Assembly (NCBI GenBank): GCA_017306155.1
Contig: JAFKJB010000019.1
Coordinates: 1 to 64,000, forward strand
Direction of reading: 5' to 3'
DNA: 64,000 bases
From: Nitrosospira multiformis
Lineage (GTDB): Bacteria; Pseudomonadota; Gammaproteobacteria; Burkholderiales; Nitrosomonadaceae
Shown: positions 18,492 to 29,418 of the stretch, in pieces
Layout: every line of letters starts with the position of its first letter
How positions within the stretch are numbered: position 1 is the stretch's first letter
Made by a program: the position numbers and the translations under genes
Notes under the pieces: model-generated
Databases searched by the model: none
What the model was told of the DNA's origin: nothing
The model's input: the letters and a program-made list of their open reading frames with translations, nothing else

Positions 18492-19526
18492 ATGGAACGC
18501 TACCGTCTTCTGGAAAACTGGCTCGTCGCACAGTTTCCTGACAGGCAGTTTACCTTGTCGCCCGCTTCGGCGGATGCAAGTTTTCGACGCTATTTCCGCA
18601 TCAAGTTCGACGACGGCAGAACCTTGATTGTGATGGATGCGCCCCCGAAGCAGGAAGATTGCAGTTCCTTTTTGCAGGTGGCCGGCCTGTTTTCAGCGGC
18701 AGGTGTCCATGTGCCGGAGATTCTGGCGCAGAATCTGCCACGGGGCTTTTTATTGCTGTCCGATCTCGGGAACACGACCTTTCTGCAGGCGCTGAATGGT
18801 AATTCAAACGGCATCGACAGCGCGGCCAGGAATGCTGACGCAAGCCGTTTATACAGCGATGCCACGAATGCGCTCCTCAAGATCCAGCTTGTGAGCCGGC
18901 CGGGCTTGTTGCCTGATTACGACGAAGCGTTGCTGCTGAGGGAACTGAACCTTTTTCCGGACTGGTATCTCGCATACCATTTGCAGGTGACGCCTGTGGC
19001 CAGCCAGAAGGCGCAGCTCGACGCGATTTTCCGGCTCATCCTGCAAAATAACCTGGCGCAACCCAGAGTTTTTGTTCACCGTGACTATCACTCGCGCAAC
19101 CTGATGGTAACGTCTCCCAGTCCGGGAATTCTCGATTTTCAGGATGCAGTGTATGGCCCCATTACTTACGATCTTGTATCCCTGTTCAAGGATGCATACA
19201 TCCGGTGGGATGAAGAACGCATACTGGACTGGCTGATCCGCTACTGGGAGCAGGCGCGCAAACTCCAGTTGCCGGTTGCAGAGAGCTTTACGGATTTTTA
19301 CCGCGATTTCGAGTGGATGGGCGTGCAGCGCCACCTCAAGGTCCTGGGAGTATTTTCGCGCCTGAATTATCGCGATGGCAAGAGCGGTTATCTCAAGGAC
19401 ATACCGCTGGTGGCGGATTACCTGCGCAAGGCATGCGAACGCTACCGCGAGCTCAATCCCTTGCTGACGCTGCTTGACCGATGGGAGATCAACAAGCCGG
19501 AACTGAAAGTTGGCTACACTTTCTGA
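18492..19526 (+). CDS. amgK: N-acetylmuramate/N-acetylglucosamine 1-kinase AmgK
   Basis: 344 residues of the aminoglycoside-phosphotransferase fold. The nucleotide loop starts [17 protein letters not shown], the catalytic loop is [11 protein letters not shown] (Asp198), and the metal motif is [11 protein letters not shown]. AmgK phosphorylates MurNAc or GlcNAc at the anomeric position in the peptidoglycan-recycling bypass that avoids de novo UDP-MurNAc synthesis. The next gene is the partner nucleotidyltransferase MurU, overlapping or nearly so, which supports the specific assignment over a generic kinase. Confidence 0.9.
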   Translation: MERYRLLENWLVAQFPDRQFTLSPASADASFRRYFRIKFDDGRTLIVMDAPPKQEDCSSFLQVAGLFSAAGVHVPEILAQNLPRGFLLLSDLGNTTFLQALNGNSNGIDSAARNADASRLYSDATNALLKIQLVSRPGLLPDYDEALLLRELNLFPDWYLAYHLQVTPVASQKAQLDAIFRLILQNNLAQPRVFVHRDYHSRNLMVTSPSPGILDFQDAVYGPITYDLVSLFKDAYIRWDEERILDWLIRYWEQARKLQLPVAESFTDFYRDFEWMGVQRHLKVLGVFSRLNYRDGKSGYLKDIPLVADYLRKACERYRELNPLLTLLDRWEINKPELKVGYTF

Positions 19527-20259
19527 GAGAGCCGGAACCGGCTTCGCGGCCATGATTCTTGCGGCCGGACGCGGGGAACGCATGCGCCCCCTGACCGATA
19601 CTTTGCCCAAGCCCTTGCTGCGCGCGGGAGGCAAGGCGCTGATCGAATACCACTTGCAAAATCTTGCACAAGCTGGGTTTCACGATATTGTCATTAACCA
19701 TGCCCATCTTGGACAGATGATCGAAGCGGCGCTGGGCAATGGCGAGCGCTTCGGGATCCGCATTCACTACTCGCCTGAATCCGCCGCGCTGGAAACTGCA
19801 GGCGGCATTGCGCAAGCCCTGCCTGCTCTAAGAGCGGGCGCTGGCAGCGGAAAGCGTCAGCCTTTTCTTGCCGTGAATGCCGATATCTATTGCAGCTTGG
19901 ACTTCTCGACCCTGCTGCCGGTCCTGCACCGCATGCGGGACCAGGCGGACAGTGCGCTTGCGCACCTCGTGCTGGTTGATAATCCTGCGCATCACCCGGA
20001 CGGCGATTTCTCTCTCGAATCCGGCAGGGTTACAATAACCGGAAAAGAGAGGCTTACATTCAGTGGCATTGGCATATACCAGCCCGAGCTTTTTCAGGAT
20101 ATTGTGTCCGGAACCGTGGCCAAACTCGCCCCCCTGCTGAAGGAGGCCATGGCCAGGGAAAAAGTGAGCGGACAACGCTACCGCGGATCATGGGTGGATG
20201 TGGGTACGCCGGAACGTCTTCGCCTGCTCGACATCGATCTGATGCGGCCAGTATCCTGA
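19510..20259 (+). CDS. murU: N-acetylmuramate alpha-1-phosphate uridylyltransferase MurU
   Basis: A sugar-nucleotidyltransferase with the signature [20 protein letters not shown], a [10 protein letters not shown] metal-binding strand and the closing [12 protein letters not shown]. It makes UDP-MurNAc from MurNAc-1-phosphate, completing the AmgK-MurU salvage route. The frame starts at TTG 19510 inside amgK; ATG 19552 (MILAAG) matches the family start more closely but lacks a visible Shine-Dalgarno, so the start is open. It is about 235-249 residues long, in the family range. Confidence 0.88.
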   Translation: MATLSERAGTGFAAMILAAGRGERMRPLTDTLPKPLLRAGGKALIEYHLQNLAQAGFHDIVINHAHLGQMIEAALGNGERFGIRIHYSPESAALETAGGIAQALPALRAGAGSGKRQPFLAVNADIYCSLDFSTLLPVLHRMRDQADSALAHLVLVDNPAHHPDGDFSLESGRVTITGKERLTFSGIGIYQPELFQDIVSGTVAKLAPLLKEAMAREKVSGQRYRGSWVDVGTPERLRLLDIDLMRPVS

Positions 20260-20380
20260 GCTGTCTTCTGCTACCTCCGCTGTCTTCCGGCGCTCCGGAA
20301 TCAGGCGGTCGGGGATCGGTGAAAGAATGAGCCGATTTATTTTGCTTTATACACTCAGATATTGTAAAAATCATTGCTAA

Positions 20381-21703
20381 ATGACTCCTGTTAAATCCTT
20401 CGCCGATCGTCGCCACTCCCTGGCATGGCAAATGCAGGAAGGTGTTGCCATCATCCCCACGGCCGCTGAGCGCGTGCGGAACCGGGATGCGCATTATCCT
20501 TATCGCTTCGACAGTTATTTCTATTATCTGACGGGCTTTGGCGAGCCGGAGGCGGTGCTGGTGATCGTAGCGGGGCCGGTGGACGGCGTATCGAAACACA
20601 TCCTGTTCTGCCGCGAGAAAAACGCCGAGCGCGAGATATGGGATGGATATCGCTATGGCCCCGGAGCGGCCCGGGAAGCGTTCGGGTTCGACGAGGCCTA
20701 TCCCCTCTCTATGCTGGATGAACGGCTGCCCCAGCTGATTGCGGGACAACCGGCGATCTATTACTCACTGGGTCATGATGCAGCCTGGGACAAGCGTGTA
20801 GTGGGATGGATCAATGAAATCCGGCAACGGGTGCGCAGCGGCCTAACCCCCCCTGAGGACATTCGCGATATTCGCCGGCTGCTGGATGAGATGCGTTTGT
20901 TCAAAAGCCCGGAAGAGCTGCAAGTCATGCAGCAGGCGGCGCGGATTTCGGCGGATGCGCATCGGCATGTCATGCGGAAAACCCGCCCTGGCATGAAGGA
21001 GTATGAAGTGGAGGCGGAACTGTTGCGCGAATTCCGCCGCCATGGAGCCCAGGCGCCGGCTTACACGCCGATTGTTGCCGGCGGAGCGAACGCATGCGTG
21101 CTTCATTATGTCGAAAACAAGGACAGGCTGAATGAGGGCGAATTATTGCTGATCGATGCCGGCTGCGAACTGGATGGCTATGCGTCCGATATCACGCGCA
21201 CTTTTCCGGTCAGCGGAAAATTCAGCGCGGCACAAAAGGATTTGTACGAACTGGTGTTATATGCGCAGGCGGTGGCAATAGCCGAGGTAAGGCCGGGTAA
21301 TTCCTGGGATGCGCCGCACAATGCAGCCATTGCCATACTCTCGCAAGGCTTCATTGAATACGGCCTGTGCCGCGGCAGCCTGGAGGAGGTCGTGGAAAAG
21401 GAAGGCTACAAGCGTTTTTATATGCATCGCACCGGTCATTGGCTGGGGCTGGATGTGCATGACGCCGGTGAATACAAGCAGAATGGAAGATGGCGCACCT
21501 TACTTCCAGGAATGACCCTGACGGTGGAGCCAGGGTGTTACATCCGCGCTGCGGATGATGTACCCGCCCATTTTCATAATATCGGCATCCGTATCGAAGA
21601 CGATGTCACCGTAACGGAGGAGGGATGTGAAGTATTGACATCAACTGCTCCAAAGATGGTGGATGAGATTGAAGAACTGATGCGACGGAGGAAATCTAAA
21701 TAA
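20381..21703 (+). CDS. pepP: Xaa-Pro aminopeptidase PepP
   Basis: 440 residues. An N-terminal creatinase-like domain (RFDSYFYYLTGFGEPEAVLV) precedes the pita-bread metallopeptidase domain. All five dinuclear manganese ligands are present: Asp in LLIDAGCELDGYASDITRTF (two), His in HRTGHWLGLDVHD, Glu in LTVEPGCYI, Glu in GIRIEDDVTV. It removes N-terminal residues that precede proline. The stop TAA overlaps the ATG of the next gene by one base. The pepP-ubiH neighbourhood is conserved in proteobacteria. Confidence 0.94.
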   Translation: MTPVKSFADRRHSLAWQMQEGVAIIPTAAERVRNRDAHYPYRFDSYFYYLTGFGEPEAVLVIVAGPVDGVSKHILFCREKNAEREIWDGYRYGPGAAREAFGFDEAYPLSMLDERLPQLIAGQPAIYYSLGHDAAWDKRVVGWINEIRQRVRSGLTPPEDIRDIRRLLDEMRLFKSPEELQVMQQAARISADAHRHVMRKTRPGMKEYEVEAELLREFRRHGAQAPAYTPIVAGGANACVLHYVENKDRLNEGELLLIDAGCELDGYASDITRTFPVSGKFSAAQKDLYELVLYAQAVAIAEVRPGNSWDAPHNAAIAILSQGFIEYGLCRGSLEEVVEKEGYKRFYMHRTGHWLGLDVHDAGEYKQNGRWRTLLPGMTLTVEPGCYIRAADDVPAHFHNIGIRIEDDVTVTEEGCEVLTSTAPKMVDEIEELMRRRKSK

Positions 21704-22068
21704 TGGATGAAAACCCCCGAATAGTTATCAGACGCATAACCCGCGACAAACGCACCGGGGCGTCGGAAGAGTCCGTCTTCAAAACAGGTGGAGGCGGTAG
21801 TCGCTTGCTCACCTATCTGTTTCTGGTCCCCGTGTTTATCGTCATGGCGGTTCTTGGCATTTTCTTTTTTACCGCTTTTCTTGCATTATTTGCAGTCGCC
21901 GCTGGCGGTCTCGCGTTCCGGATATGGTGGTTGCGACGCAAGTTACAGAAATCCGCGCAGGCTGCGGAAGGAGATTATGTTGTCATCGAAGACGCGGAAA
22001 TCGTCGAAGAGCGGGTTGACAGGACAAAAGGCCGCCAGGGGCATGGCAGCCAGGAGTACCGGGAGTAG
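21703..22068 (+). CDS. small membrane protein of unknown function
   Basis: 121 residues translated from an ATG that overlaps the pepP stop. A basic N-terminus (RIVIRRITRDKRTG) and Gly stretch lead into two closely spaced membrane segments (LLTYLFLVPVFIVMAVLGIF; FTAFLALFAVAAGGLAF). A positively charged stop-transfer and a soluble acidic-then-basic tail follow. I do not recognise the family. Translational coupling to pepP and the downstream ubiH-type gene suggest a place in the same transcript. Confidence 0.7.
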   Translation: MDENPRIVIRRITRDKRTGASEESVFKTGGGGSRLLTYLFLVPVFIVMAVLGIFFFTAFLALFAVAAGGLAFRIWWLRRKLQKSAQAAEGDYVVIEDAEIVEERVDRTKGRQGHGSQEYRE

Positions 22069-22119
22069 TCAGGGGTATAACAGAAACCAGCTTTGGTCAT
22101 CCGCTTCAGTCAGCTTTCC

Positions 22120-23427
22120 ATGGTCGACGCTCAATATCAATATGACTACGATCTGATCATCATCGGCGGCGGTCCGGTGGGCATGGCATTGGCTCTCGCG
22201 CTGCGGAACAGCGGATTGTCGATGCTGCTGCTGGAAGCGCGCGGACTGCCGGAAAAAGCGGAAGACCCGCGGCCTCTGGCATTATCCCAGGGCAGCCGGC
22301 TTGTCCTGCAACGCCTGGGTGTCTGGAAGACGTTACCCGACGTTACTCCTATCTCCACCATTCATGTCTCCAACCAGGGAGGACTCGGCCGGACCGTCAT
22401 GCTGGCCCGCGAAATAGGCGTGCCCGCCCTGGGATATGTGGTCAATTACGATGACGTGTTCCGTGCGATGCACGGAGCCCTCCAAAAGTGCGAGATGGAT
22501 TACCTGGCAGGAGCCCAGGTAGCCCATATGGAAACGAGCGACGGATTTGGACGGGTGGAATTCGAGCATGGGGGAATAACGAAAAAGGCGACAGCCAGGC
22601 TGCTGGTGGTGGCAGACGGGGGCCGCCTCACTGCGCAGATCGAAGGCATCACGCAGCAGGTGCATGACTACGAGCAATGGGCGATTGTTGCGCGTGTAAA
22701 GACCGAGCATTTTGAGGAGCATCTGGCGGAGCAGGTTCCTGCAATGGAATTGTCGGGTGCGGAACAAACATTTGCCCGGATTCGAATGAGACCGGGAAGG
22801 CAGTCTTCGCAGACAAAGGCTGCGGAGCGCGCTCCCGGAAGCCGTCAACCGGGTGTGGCTTATGAACGTTTCACCGCGGAAGGCCCCGTTGCACTGCTGC
22901 CTGCGGGTGATGGCTTTGCGCTGGTATGGACCGTTTCTCCCGACGCGGCGCAGGAAATTCTTGGCCTGGATGACACCGCCTTTCTTGAGCGGTTGCACGG
23001 CCATTTCGGCGACCGCCTCGGCAAATTCATTGAAGCCGGCAAGCGCTCTGGTTTCCCCCTTGCACTCAAGTATGCGACTCCCGTCACCGCCTCTCGTACC
23101 GTATTGATTGGCAATGCTGCCCAGACGCTGCACCCGGTTGCCGGGCAGGGCTTCAACCTGGGGCTGCGCGATGCATGGGAACTGGCTGAGGAAATCATCG
23201 CGTTTCCCGCCGAAACCGGCATGCCTGCCATGCTTGCCCGCTACAGCAGCAAGCGCCGCCTGGACAGCAGCATGGGACGTACCTTCACAGACTCGCTGGT
23301 GAAACTCTTTTCCAATGACAATCCCCTCTTGGGCACGATGCGCGGCATGGGGTTAAGCGCGCTCGACTGCCTGCCGCAACTCAAAAAATTCGTTGCGCGG
23401 CGCATGATGTTCGGTGTGCGAGGTTGA
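22120..23427 (+). CDS. UbiH/UbiF/VisC family FAD-dependent hydroxylase
   Basis: 435 residues of a class A flavoprotein monooxygenase. The dinucleotide fold is LIIIGGGPVGMALALALRNS, and the second FAD motif GNAAQTLHPVAGQGFNLGLRD is diagnostic of the ubiquinone hydroxylase family. It should add a hydroxyl to the quinone ring during aerobic ubiquinone synthesis; position specificity (C5, C6 or C8) cannot be read from sequence. ATG 22120 is preferred to an in-frame TTG at 22093. It sits downstream of pepP, as ubiH does in many gammaproteobacteria. Confidence 0.88.
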   Translation: MVDAQYQYDYDLIIIGGGPVGMALALALRNSGLSMLLLEARGLPEKAEDPRPLALSQGSRLVLQRLGVWKTLPDVTPISTIHVSNQGGLGRTVMLAREIGVPALGYVVNYDDVFRAMHGALQKCEMDYLAGAQVAHMETSDGFGRVEFEHGGITKKATARLLVVADGGRLTAQIEGITQQVHDYEQWAIVARVKTEHFEEHLAEQVPAMELSGAEQTFARIRMRPGRQSSQTKAAERAPGSRQPGVAYERFTAEGPVALLPAGDGFALVWTVSPDAAQEILGLDDTAFLERLHGHFGDRLGKFIEAGKRSGFPLALKYATPVTASRTVLIGNAAQTLHPVAGQGFNLGLRDAWELAEEIIAFPAETGMPAMLARYSSKRRLDSSMGRTFTDSLVKLFSNDNPLLGTMRGMGLSALDCLPQLKKFVARRMMFGVRG

Positions 23428-23742
23428 TCCTGAGGATGGAATTGAGATCGCGCAAGCCTTGCTCCACGTCTTCCGTTCCTGCGGAAATCGCAAAAAATAA
23501 GGATCAGAGTGATTGACGCAAGATAACGTGCCGGAAAAGGCTTCGCGTGCATGGCGAAATCCGCTTTCCAGCAATGGATTTGCCTCGCCATAAATCGTCT
23601 GGTACTCTCGTTGCCGCGCGGCTCTTCTCCGGAGGCCTTATCGAAAGGGACAGGCTGCTCCTCTAATCCGCAATAGCTGTTAGAATTACGTCCATTCTCA
23701 TCCCTTGCTCGTCACCGCACTTTGGCGGGCCAGTTCAGAATC
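23428..23742. other. intergenic region between the hydroxylase and dusB
   Basis: About 315 bp with no recognised gene. One minus-strand stretch near 23440-23500 reads ISAGTEDVEQGLRDLNS, which resembles the tail of a PLP-type enzyme. It has no supporting flank, so I treat it as chance or very old debris. The dusB promoter should lie near the right end. Confidence 0.35.
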
Positions 23743-24756
23743 ATGAAAATCGGTTCTCATATTCTCAAAAACAATCTTATCGTGGCGCCTATGGCGGGAG
23801 TAACTGATCGCCCGTTCAGGCAACTGTGCAAAAACATGGGCGCTGGAATGGCTGTGTCCGAAATGGTGTCGAGCAATTCGCTCCTCTGGGGCTCCGAGAA
23901 GACGCGGCGCCGGGCCAATCATGAAGGCGAGGTGGATCCGATCTCGGTGCAGATTGCTGGCGCCGACCCGGCGATGATGGCGGAAGCTGCGCGCTACAAT
24001 GTCGCGCAAGGGGCCCAGATCATCGACATCAACATGGGTTGTCCCGCCAAGAAGATTTGTAATGTCATGGCAGGCTCCGCATTGCTGCAGGACCCGCCGC
24101 TGGTGGGACGTATCCTGGATGCCGTCGTGGGGGCGGTGAGGGTGCCTGTCACCCTCAAGATTCGCACCGGGTGGGACACCCAGCACAAGAATGCGCTCTC
24201 CATAGCCCGCATTGCGGAGAATGCCGGCATCCAGGCGCTTGCCATCCATGGACGTACTCGCGCCTGTGCTTATACCGGCCATGCCGAATACGATACCATT
24301 GCGGCAGTAAAGGCCGAGGTGCAGATTCCCGTTGTCGCCAACGGCGACATTACGACCCCGGAAAAAGCAAAACACGTTCTTGACTATACGGGAGCGGATG
24401 CCGTCATGATCGGCCGGGCAGCACAAGGCCGCCCCTGGATCTTTCGCGAGATCAGTCACTATCTCGCTACCGGCTCACACCTTCCGCTGCCCGAAGTGGC
24501 CGAGATTCACCGTGTACTCGTCGCACATTTGCATGATCTGTATAGCTTCTATGGCGAGTATTCGGGGGTGCGCATCGCCCGCAAGCATATTTCCTGGTAC
24601 ACCAAGGGACTGGTCGGGTCTGCGGGTTTCCGCCATGCCATGAACCAGCTGCAGTCTGCTGACCAGCAGCTGTCTGCGGTTAACGACTTTTTCAGCGAGC
24701 TTGCCGGCTACGGGCGGCGACTGACCTACGTCGAGGCTGAGGAGCTGGTGGCATGA
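23743..24756 (+). CDS. dusB: tRNA-dihydrouridine synthase DusB
   Basis: About 337 residues. The FMN barrel opens NNLIVAPMAGVTDRPFRQLC. The catalytic Cys lies in DINMGCPAKKICN, and the phosphate-binding ends are VVANGDITTPEKA and AVMIGRAAQGRPW. It reduces uridine to dihydrouridine in tRNA D-loops using NADPH. The stop overlaps the fis ATG by 4 bases (ATGA), the classic dusB-fis operon. ATG 23743 (MKIGSHILKNN) matches family starts; an in-frame TTG at 23722 exists. Confidence 0.95.
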   Translation: MKIGSHILKNNLIVAPMAGVTDRPFRQLCKNMGAGMAVSEMVSSNSLLWGSEKTRRRANHEGEVDPISVQIAGADPAMMAEAARYNVAQGAQIIDINMGCPAKKICNVMAGSALLQDPPLVGRILDAVVGAVRVPVTLKIRTGWDTQHKNALSIARIAENAGIQALAIHGRTRACAYTGHAEYDTIAAVKAEVQIPVVANGDITTPEKAKHVLDYTGADAVMIGRAAQGRPWIFREISHYLATGSHLPLPEVAEIHRVLVAHLHDLYSFYGEYSGVRIARKHISWYTKGLVGSAGFRHAMNQLQSADQQLSAVNDFFSELAGYGRRLTYVEAEELVA

Positions 24757-24995
24757 GCATAATCAACGAAAACGATATTGCGCGGTGCGTACGCAAAACA
24801 GTCGAAGATTACTTTAACGATCTCGACGGCGAAAAGCCGCATGCCATCCATGAAATGGTGATTCGCAGCGTGGAAAAGCCCCTGATCGAACTGGTCATGG
24901 AACGAGCCGAGGGTAATCAAACCCGTGCGGCCGAGTTGCTCGGCATCAACCGCAATACGCTGCGCAATAAAATGAAGCAGTATCAGATCAAATAG
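24753..24995 (+). CDS. fis: DNA-binding protein Fis
   Basis: 80 residues, the short betaproteobacterial form. The C-terminal helix-turn-helix is TRAAELLGINRNTLRNKMKQ, and the N-terminal half forms the dimerisation helices (EMVIRSVEKPLIELVMERAEG). Fis bends DNA and regulates rRNA promoters and nucleoid structure. It overlaps dusB by 4 bases and is followed by purH after a 110-bp gap, so dusB-fis form one transcript, possibly extending on. Confidence 0.95.
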   Translation: MSIINENDIARCVRKTVEDYFNDLDGEKPHAIHEMVIRSVEKPLIELVMERAEGNQTRAAELLGINRNTLRNKMKQYQIK

Positions 24996-25105
24996 ACGAT
25001 CGGACAAAGCTGCCGTTACACGCCTGAATGGTCGGTTGCAAGCGGCCACTCAATGGTTGTAATGCATCACGTCACAGACCCGATCCTGATTCAGTAAAAA
25101 TACGA

Positions 25106-26680
25106 ATGTCGATTAAACAAGCCCTGATCAGTGTTTCAGATAAAAGCGGTATTGCCGAACTCGCCCAAGAGTTGCGCAAACTCGGAATAGCCATCCTGTC
25201 CACCGGCGGCACTGCCAGGCTGCTGAAGGGTGCCGGCATTGAGGTGACCGAGGTCGGGGACTACACCGGGTTTCCGGAGATGCTGGATGGACGGGTCAAA
25301 ACCCTGCACCCCAAAATACACGGGGGAATTCTGGCAAGACGGGATTTGCCCGAGCATGTGTCCGCGCTGGAAAAGGCGGGAATTCCCCCGATCGACCTGG
25401 TAGTGGTGAACCTGTATCCTTTCAGCCAGACAGTGGCGCGGCCGGATTGCAGCCTGGAAGAGGCCATTGAAAATATCGATATCGGCGGCCCGACCATGGT
25501 GCGCGCTGCTGCCAAGAACTACCAGAGCTTGGCCGTAGTCACCGACCCGGCGGATTATGCCGCGTTACTTGACGAGATGAAGGCCGGCGGAGGCGAGGTT
25601 GCGCCTGAGTTCCGGTTCCGGCTGGCGTGCAAGGCGTTTTCGCATACAGCCGCCTATGATGAGGCAATCAGCAACTATCTCACCTCCATCGAGGGGGAAA
25701 ATGCACAACGCTGTACCTTTCCGGAACGCCTGAATCTCAATTTCAGCCTGGTGCAGCCTCTGCGCTACGGGGAAAACCCGCATCAGGAGGCCGCCTTTTA
25801 CCGCGACCCGCAACGTGTTCCCGGCAGCCTTGCAAGTTACAGGCAGTTGCAGGGCAAGGAGCTCTCTTACAACAACATCGCCGATGCGGATGCCGCCTGG
25901 GAATGCGTAAAGACGTTTGATTCTCCAGCCTGTGTCATCATCAAGCATGCCAATCCTTGCGGCGTGGCAGTCGCCGATTCGCCGCTCGCGGCTTACAGGC
26001 TTGCATTTGCCACCGATCCCACTTCCGCGTTCGGCGGCATTATCGCTTTCAATCGCACGCTGGACGCCCCCGTTGCCGAGGCGGTGATGAGCCAGTTTGT
26101 CGAAGTAATCATCGCGCCGCAAGTGACCGAGGAGGCAGGACAGATGCTCGCGCTCAAAACCAATGTGCGCGTGCTGACCGTGTCGCTTGACGTTTCCTCT
26201 GAAACGGGGAGCAACGCCTGCGACTTCAAGCGTGTGGGAGGAGGATTGCTGGTGCAGACTCCGGACAGCCTCAACGTTACCGTGGACCAATTGAAGGTGG
26301 TGACCAAAGTCCAGCCGACGGCGCAGCAATTGCAGGATCTGCTGTTTGCCTGGCGAGTGGCGAAATTCGTCAAATCGAACGCAATCGTCTTTTGTGCCAA
26401 TGGACAGACGCTCGGCGTGGGCGCCGGGCAGATGAGCCGGGTGGACAGTGCCCGCATTGCTTCGATCAAGGCGGGGAACGCCGGGCTCACCCTGGCAGGT
26501 TCAGTGGTGGCTTCCGATGCTTTCTTCCCTTTCCGCGACGGGCTGGATGTCGTCGTTCAGGCAGGCGCGGTGGCGGTGATCCAGCCGGGCGGCAGCGTAC
26601 GCGACGAAGAGGTTATCGCTGCGGCGGATGAACAAGGGGTGGCGATGGTGTTTACCGGCGTGCGTCATTTCAGGCATTGA
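25106..26680 (+). CDS. purH: bifunctional AICAR formyltransferase/IMP cyclohydrolase PurH
   Basis: 524 residues with both domains. The N-terminal IMP cyclohydrolase (MGS fold) starts [20 protein letters not shown] and includes [14 protein letters not shown]. The C-terminal AICAR transformylase has [16 protein letters not shown], the catalytic K-H in [13 protein letters not shown], and ends [17 protein letters not shown]. It performs the last two steps of IMP synthesis. The start is ATG 25106; the frame is open to 25028 but the added residues are not family-like. purD follows 200 bp later. Confidence 0.96.
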   Translation: MSIKQALISVSDKSGIAELAQELRKLGIAILSTGGTARLLKGAGIEVTEVGDYTGFPEMLDGRVKTLHPKIHGGILARRDLPEHVSALEKAGIPPIDLVVVNLYPFSQTVARPDCSLEEAIENIDIGGPTMVRAAAKNYQSLAVVTDPADYAALLDEMKAGGGEVAPEFRFRLACKAFSHTAAYDEAISNYLTSIEGENAQRCTFPERLNLNFSLVQPLRYGENPHQEAAFYRDPQRVPGSLASYRQLQGKELSYNNIADADAAWECVKTFDSPACVIIKHANPCGVAVADSPLAAYRLAFATDPTSAFGGIIAFNRTLDAPVAEAVMSQFVEVIIAPQVTEEAGQMLALKTNVRVLTVSLDVSSETGSNACDFKRVGGGLLVQTPDSLNVTVDQLKVVTKVQPTAQQLQDLLFAWRVAKFVKSNAIVFCANGQTLGVGAGQMSRVDSARIASIKAGNAGLTLAGSVVASDAFFPFRDGLDVVVQAGAVAVIQPGGSVRDEEVIAAADEQGVAMVFTGVRHFRH

Positions 26681-26879
26681 AGCATGGAAAAAGGCTGTTC
26701 GCTGCGAGAGCGGCCAAGTGTGTTCACAGCGCTGGATGCCTTGTATGAATTTCCCAGTTCCCTCCAGGTTATCGATTTTTGCTTTTCTCATGAATACCTC
26801 GATCAATGCAGCCAATGCCGCCAGGTGCAGTTAGCCCAGGTCAACTTGCAAGGCTATCTTCAGTTCTGAATTAAGAGAT

Positions 26880-28196
26880 ATGAAACTACTTGTAATCGGC
26901 AGTGGAGCCCGAGAACACGCGCTGGCGTGGAAACTGGCAGAGTCCTCGCACAAAAGGTTTCCCGCGACCGTATTTGTCGCTCCCGGCAATGCCGGCACCG
27001 AGCTCGAAAAAGACCTGAAGAACCTGCCCATCACCGCGATCCCGGACTTGATCGAGTTCGCCAGAAAGGAATCGATCGCGTTCACCGTCGTCGGGCCGGA
27101 AGCGCCGCTGGCGGAAGGTATCGTCGATGCTTTCCGTTCCGCTGGCCTCAAGATCTTCGGTCCTACTCAAAAGGCGGCGCAACTGGAAACTTCCAAGGAT
27201 TTCGCCAAGGCCTTCATGGTCCGCCATGGCATTCCTACCGCAGACTATGCCACCTTCAATTCTGCTGCCAAGGCGCACCGGTATGTCAACAAGAAGGGCG
27301 TTCCCCTCGTGATAAAAGCGGACGGGCTGGCGGCAGGTAAAGGCGTGGTCGTGGCGGCGACGCTGGAAGAAGCGCATGCCGCCGTGGACAGGATGCTGGG
27401 CGAAAAACGGGCACGCAAGGCAGGGCCAAAGATTGTGATCGAGGAATTTGTGGAAGGCGAGGAAATCAGTTTCATCGTCATGAGCGATGGCCGCCATACC
27501 TTGCCGCTGGCCACGAGCCAGGATCACAAGCGCCTGGAGGAAGGCGACCAGGGGCCCAACACCGGCGGCATGGGTGCCTGTTCGCCCGCTCCATCGATTA
27601 CACCCACCCTCCATGGAAAAATAATGCGGGAAGTGATCCAGCCCGCGATAAACGGAATGGAAAAGGAAGGTGAGCGCTACATCGGTTTTCTTTATGCCGG
27701 GCTCATGATTACGCCTGGCGGCGGCATCAAGGTGCTGGAGTTCAACTGCCGCATGGGCGATCCGGAAGCCGAGGTCATCCTGCTGCGCCTCAAGAGCAAT
27801 TTTATCACCCTCATCGAGCATGCCCTGGCGGGGAATCTGGACAAGATAGAGGCCGAGTGGGACCGGCGCGCCGCGCTGGCGGTGGTCATGGCGGCAAGCG
27901 GATATCCCGATTCTCCCCGCAAGGGCGATGCCATCCAGGGGCTGGCCACCTTGCCTGCAATGTTGCCTGAGGAAAAGGATTATCATGTTTTCCATGCGGG
28001 TACCGCTACCGCAGGGGGTGGTGAAAACGGGGAGGAGATCGTGACGGCCGGTGGACGCGTCCTCTGTGTCGCTGCCTTGGGCGACAACGTCAGGATGGCG
28101 CAGCGCCGCGCTTACCAGATTGCCGGGCAGATCCATTTCGAGGGTTGCCAGATGCGCCCTGATATCGGGTATCGGGCCATTAATCACCGAAAGTAG
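26880..28196 (+). CDS. purD: phosphoribosylamine-glycine ligase PurD
   Basis: 438 residues of the ATP-grasp fold. The N-terminal [19 protein letters not shown] and [13 protein letters not shown] define the substrate domain. [20 protein letters not shown] is the ATP-binding loop, and [14 protein letters not shown] carries metal ligands. It makes GAR from phosphoribosylamine and glycine in purine synthesis. It follows purH on the same strand. A weak ribosome-binding site (AAGAGAT) lies before the ATG. The protein is slightly longer than E. coli PurD. Confidence 0.96.
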   Translation: MKLLVIGSGAREHALAWKLAESSHKRFPATVFVAPGNAGTELEKDLKNLPITAIPDLIEFARKESIAFTVVGPEAPLAEGIVDAFRSAGLKIFGPTQKAAQLETSKDFAKAFMVRHGIPTADYATFNSAAKAHRYVNKKGVPLVIKADGLAAGKGVVVAATLEEAHAAVDRMLGEKRARKAGPKIVIEEFVEGEEISFIVMSDGRHTLPLATSQDHKRLEEGDQGPNTGGMGACSPAPSITPTLHGKIMREVIQPAINGMEKEGERYIGFLYAGLMITPGGGIKVLEFNCRMGDPEAEVILLRLKSNFITLIEHALAGNLDKIEAEWDRRAALAVVMAASGYPDSPRKGDAIQGLATLPAMLPEEKDYHVFHAGTATAGGGENGEEIVTAGGRVLCVAALGDNVRMAQRRAYQIAGQIHFEGCQMRPDIGYRAINHRK

Positions 28197-28254
28197 CAGT
28201 GGACGGAGTGAAAGAAAAGAAGAACCAACAGCAGACAAGTCTATGGGAGATCGC

Positions 28255-29154
28255 ATGAGCACCGCGCAACAAGCCCGGGAGTTCTTTACGGGACTTCAGC
28301 AACGCATCGTGGAGGGACTGGAAAAAGTCGATGGCAAGCACTTCCGCCGTGATGAATGGGAGCGGCCGGAAGGGGGCGGAGGCCTGAGCTGCGTGCTGGA
28401 AGAGGGTAACGTGCTGGAGCGCGGCGGAGTGAACTACTCGCACGTGTTCGGGGGAGGACTGCCTGCCTCCGCTACCGCTGCGAGACCGGAACTGGCGGGA
28501 AGGAGTTTCGAGGCAATGGGAGTGTCGCTCGTGCTGCACCCGCGCAACCCCTATGCCCCTACCGTGCATCTCAATGTGCGCTATCTGGAAGCGCGCAAGG
28601 AAGGCGCCGAGCCGGTATGGTGGTTCGGCGGCGGCATGGATCTCACGCCCTATTACGGCTTTGAAGAAGATGCAGTGCATTTTCATCAGACCTGCAAGGA
28701 TGCGCTGCAACCGTTCGGGGACGATTACCATCCACGCTTCAAGAAATGGTGCGACGAGTATTTCTACCTCAGGCACCGCCGGGAGCCGCGCGGTATTGGC
28801 GGCGTTTTCTATGATGACCTGAGCAAGCCTGATTTTGATGGCTGCTTCAACCTGACGAAGAGCGTGGGCGATCACTTCCTGCATGCCTACGTCCCGATCC
28901 TGGAGCGGCGGAAGAGCACGCCCTACGGGGAGCGCGAACGCGACTTCCAAGCTTACCGCCGGGGCCGCTACGTGGAATTCAACCTCGTGTGGGACCGGGG
29001 AACCCTGTTCGGCCTGCAATCAGGGGGCCGCACCGAATCCATCCTCATGTCCCTGCCCCCGATCGTGAAATGGCGTTACGACTGGAAGCCGGAGCCGGGC
29101 AGCGCGGAAGACAAGCTCTATACGGATTTTCTGATCGGGAGAGACTGGGTGTAA
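28255..29154 (+). CDS. hemF: oxygen-dependent coproporphyrinogen III oxidase HemF
   Basis: 299 residues, exactly the usual length. Family blocks are [23 protein letters not shown], the substrate-binding [31 protein letters not shown] and the terminal [11 protein letters not shown]. It oxidatively decarboxylates coproporphyrinogen III to protoporphyrinogen IX with molecular oxygen, so the host lives aerobically at least part of the time. ATG 28255 is chosen because GGGAG precedes it by 5-6 bases; an ATG at 28243 is in frame. Confidence 0.96.
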   Translation: MSTAQQAREFFTGLQQRIVEGLEKVDGKHFRRDEWERPEGGGGLSCVLEEGNVLERGGVNYSHVFGGGLPASATAARPELAGRSFEAMGVSLVLHPRNPYAPTVHLNVRYLEARKEGAEPVWWFGGGMDLTPYYGFEEDAVHFHQTCKDALQPFGDDYHPRFKKWCDEYFYLRHRREPRGIGGVFYDDLSKPDFDGCFNLTKSVGDHFLHAYVPILERRKSTPYGERERDFQAYRRGRYVEFNLVWDRGTLFGLQSGGRTESILMSLPPIVKWRYDWKPEPGSAEDKLYTDFLIGRDWV

Positions 29155-29228
29155 GCCGTTATAGATAGCTTGTCGCTTCGCGACGGCATACTACAGCACA
29201 ACGGTTTGTTATAAAATATGCAATTAAT

Positions 29229-29304
<76 letters not shown>

Positions 29305-29337
29305 TTTCACTGTTCCAACAAGTCCCAAGAAGTCCTA

Positions 29338-29365
29338 AAAGCCCGCTAAATGCGGGCTTTTTCAT
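29338..29365 (+). terminator. rho-independent terminator after tRNA-Ala
   Basis: AAAGCCCGC (29338-29346), loop TAAAT, GCGGGCTTT (29352-29360), then more T. This is a textbook hairpin plus T-run 34 bp after the tRNA. Confidence 0.85.
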
Positions 29366-29418
29366 TAGTTTATCGTCCTGCAACGTCCCACGAAGTTCTA
29401 TTGCATCTAGCCTTTTAT

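Noticed and set aside
26886-28262. Long minus-strand frame (458 codons) over purD
   Set aside because: It overlaps purD, whose motifs are complete. The minus-strand text is not protein-like.
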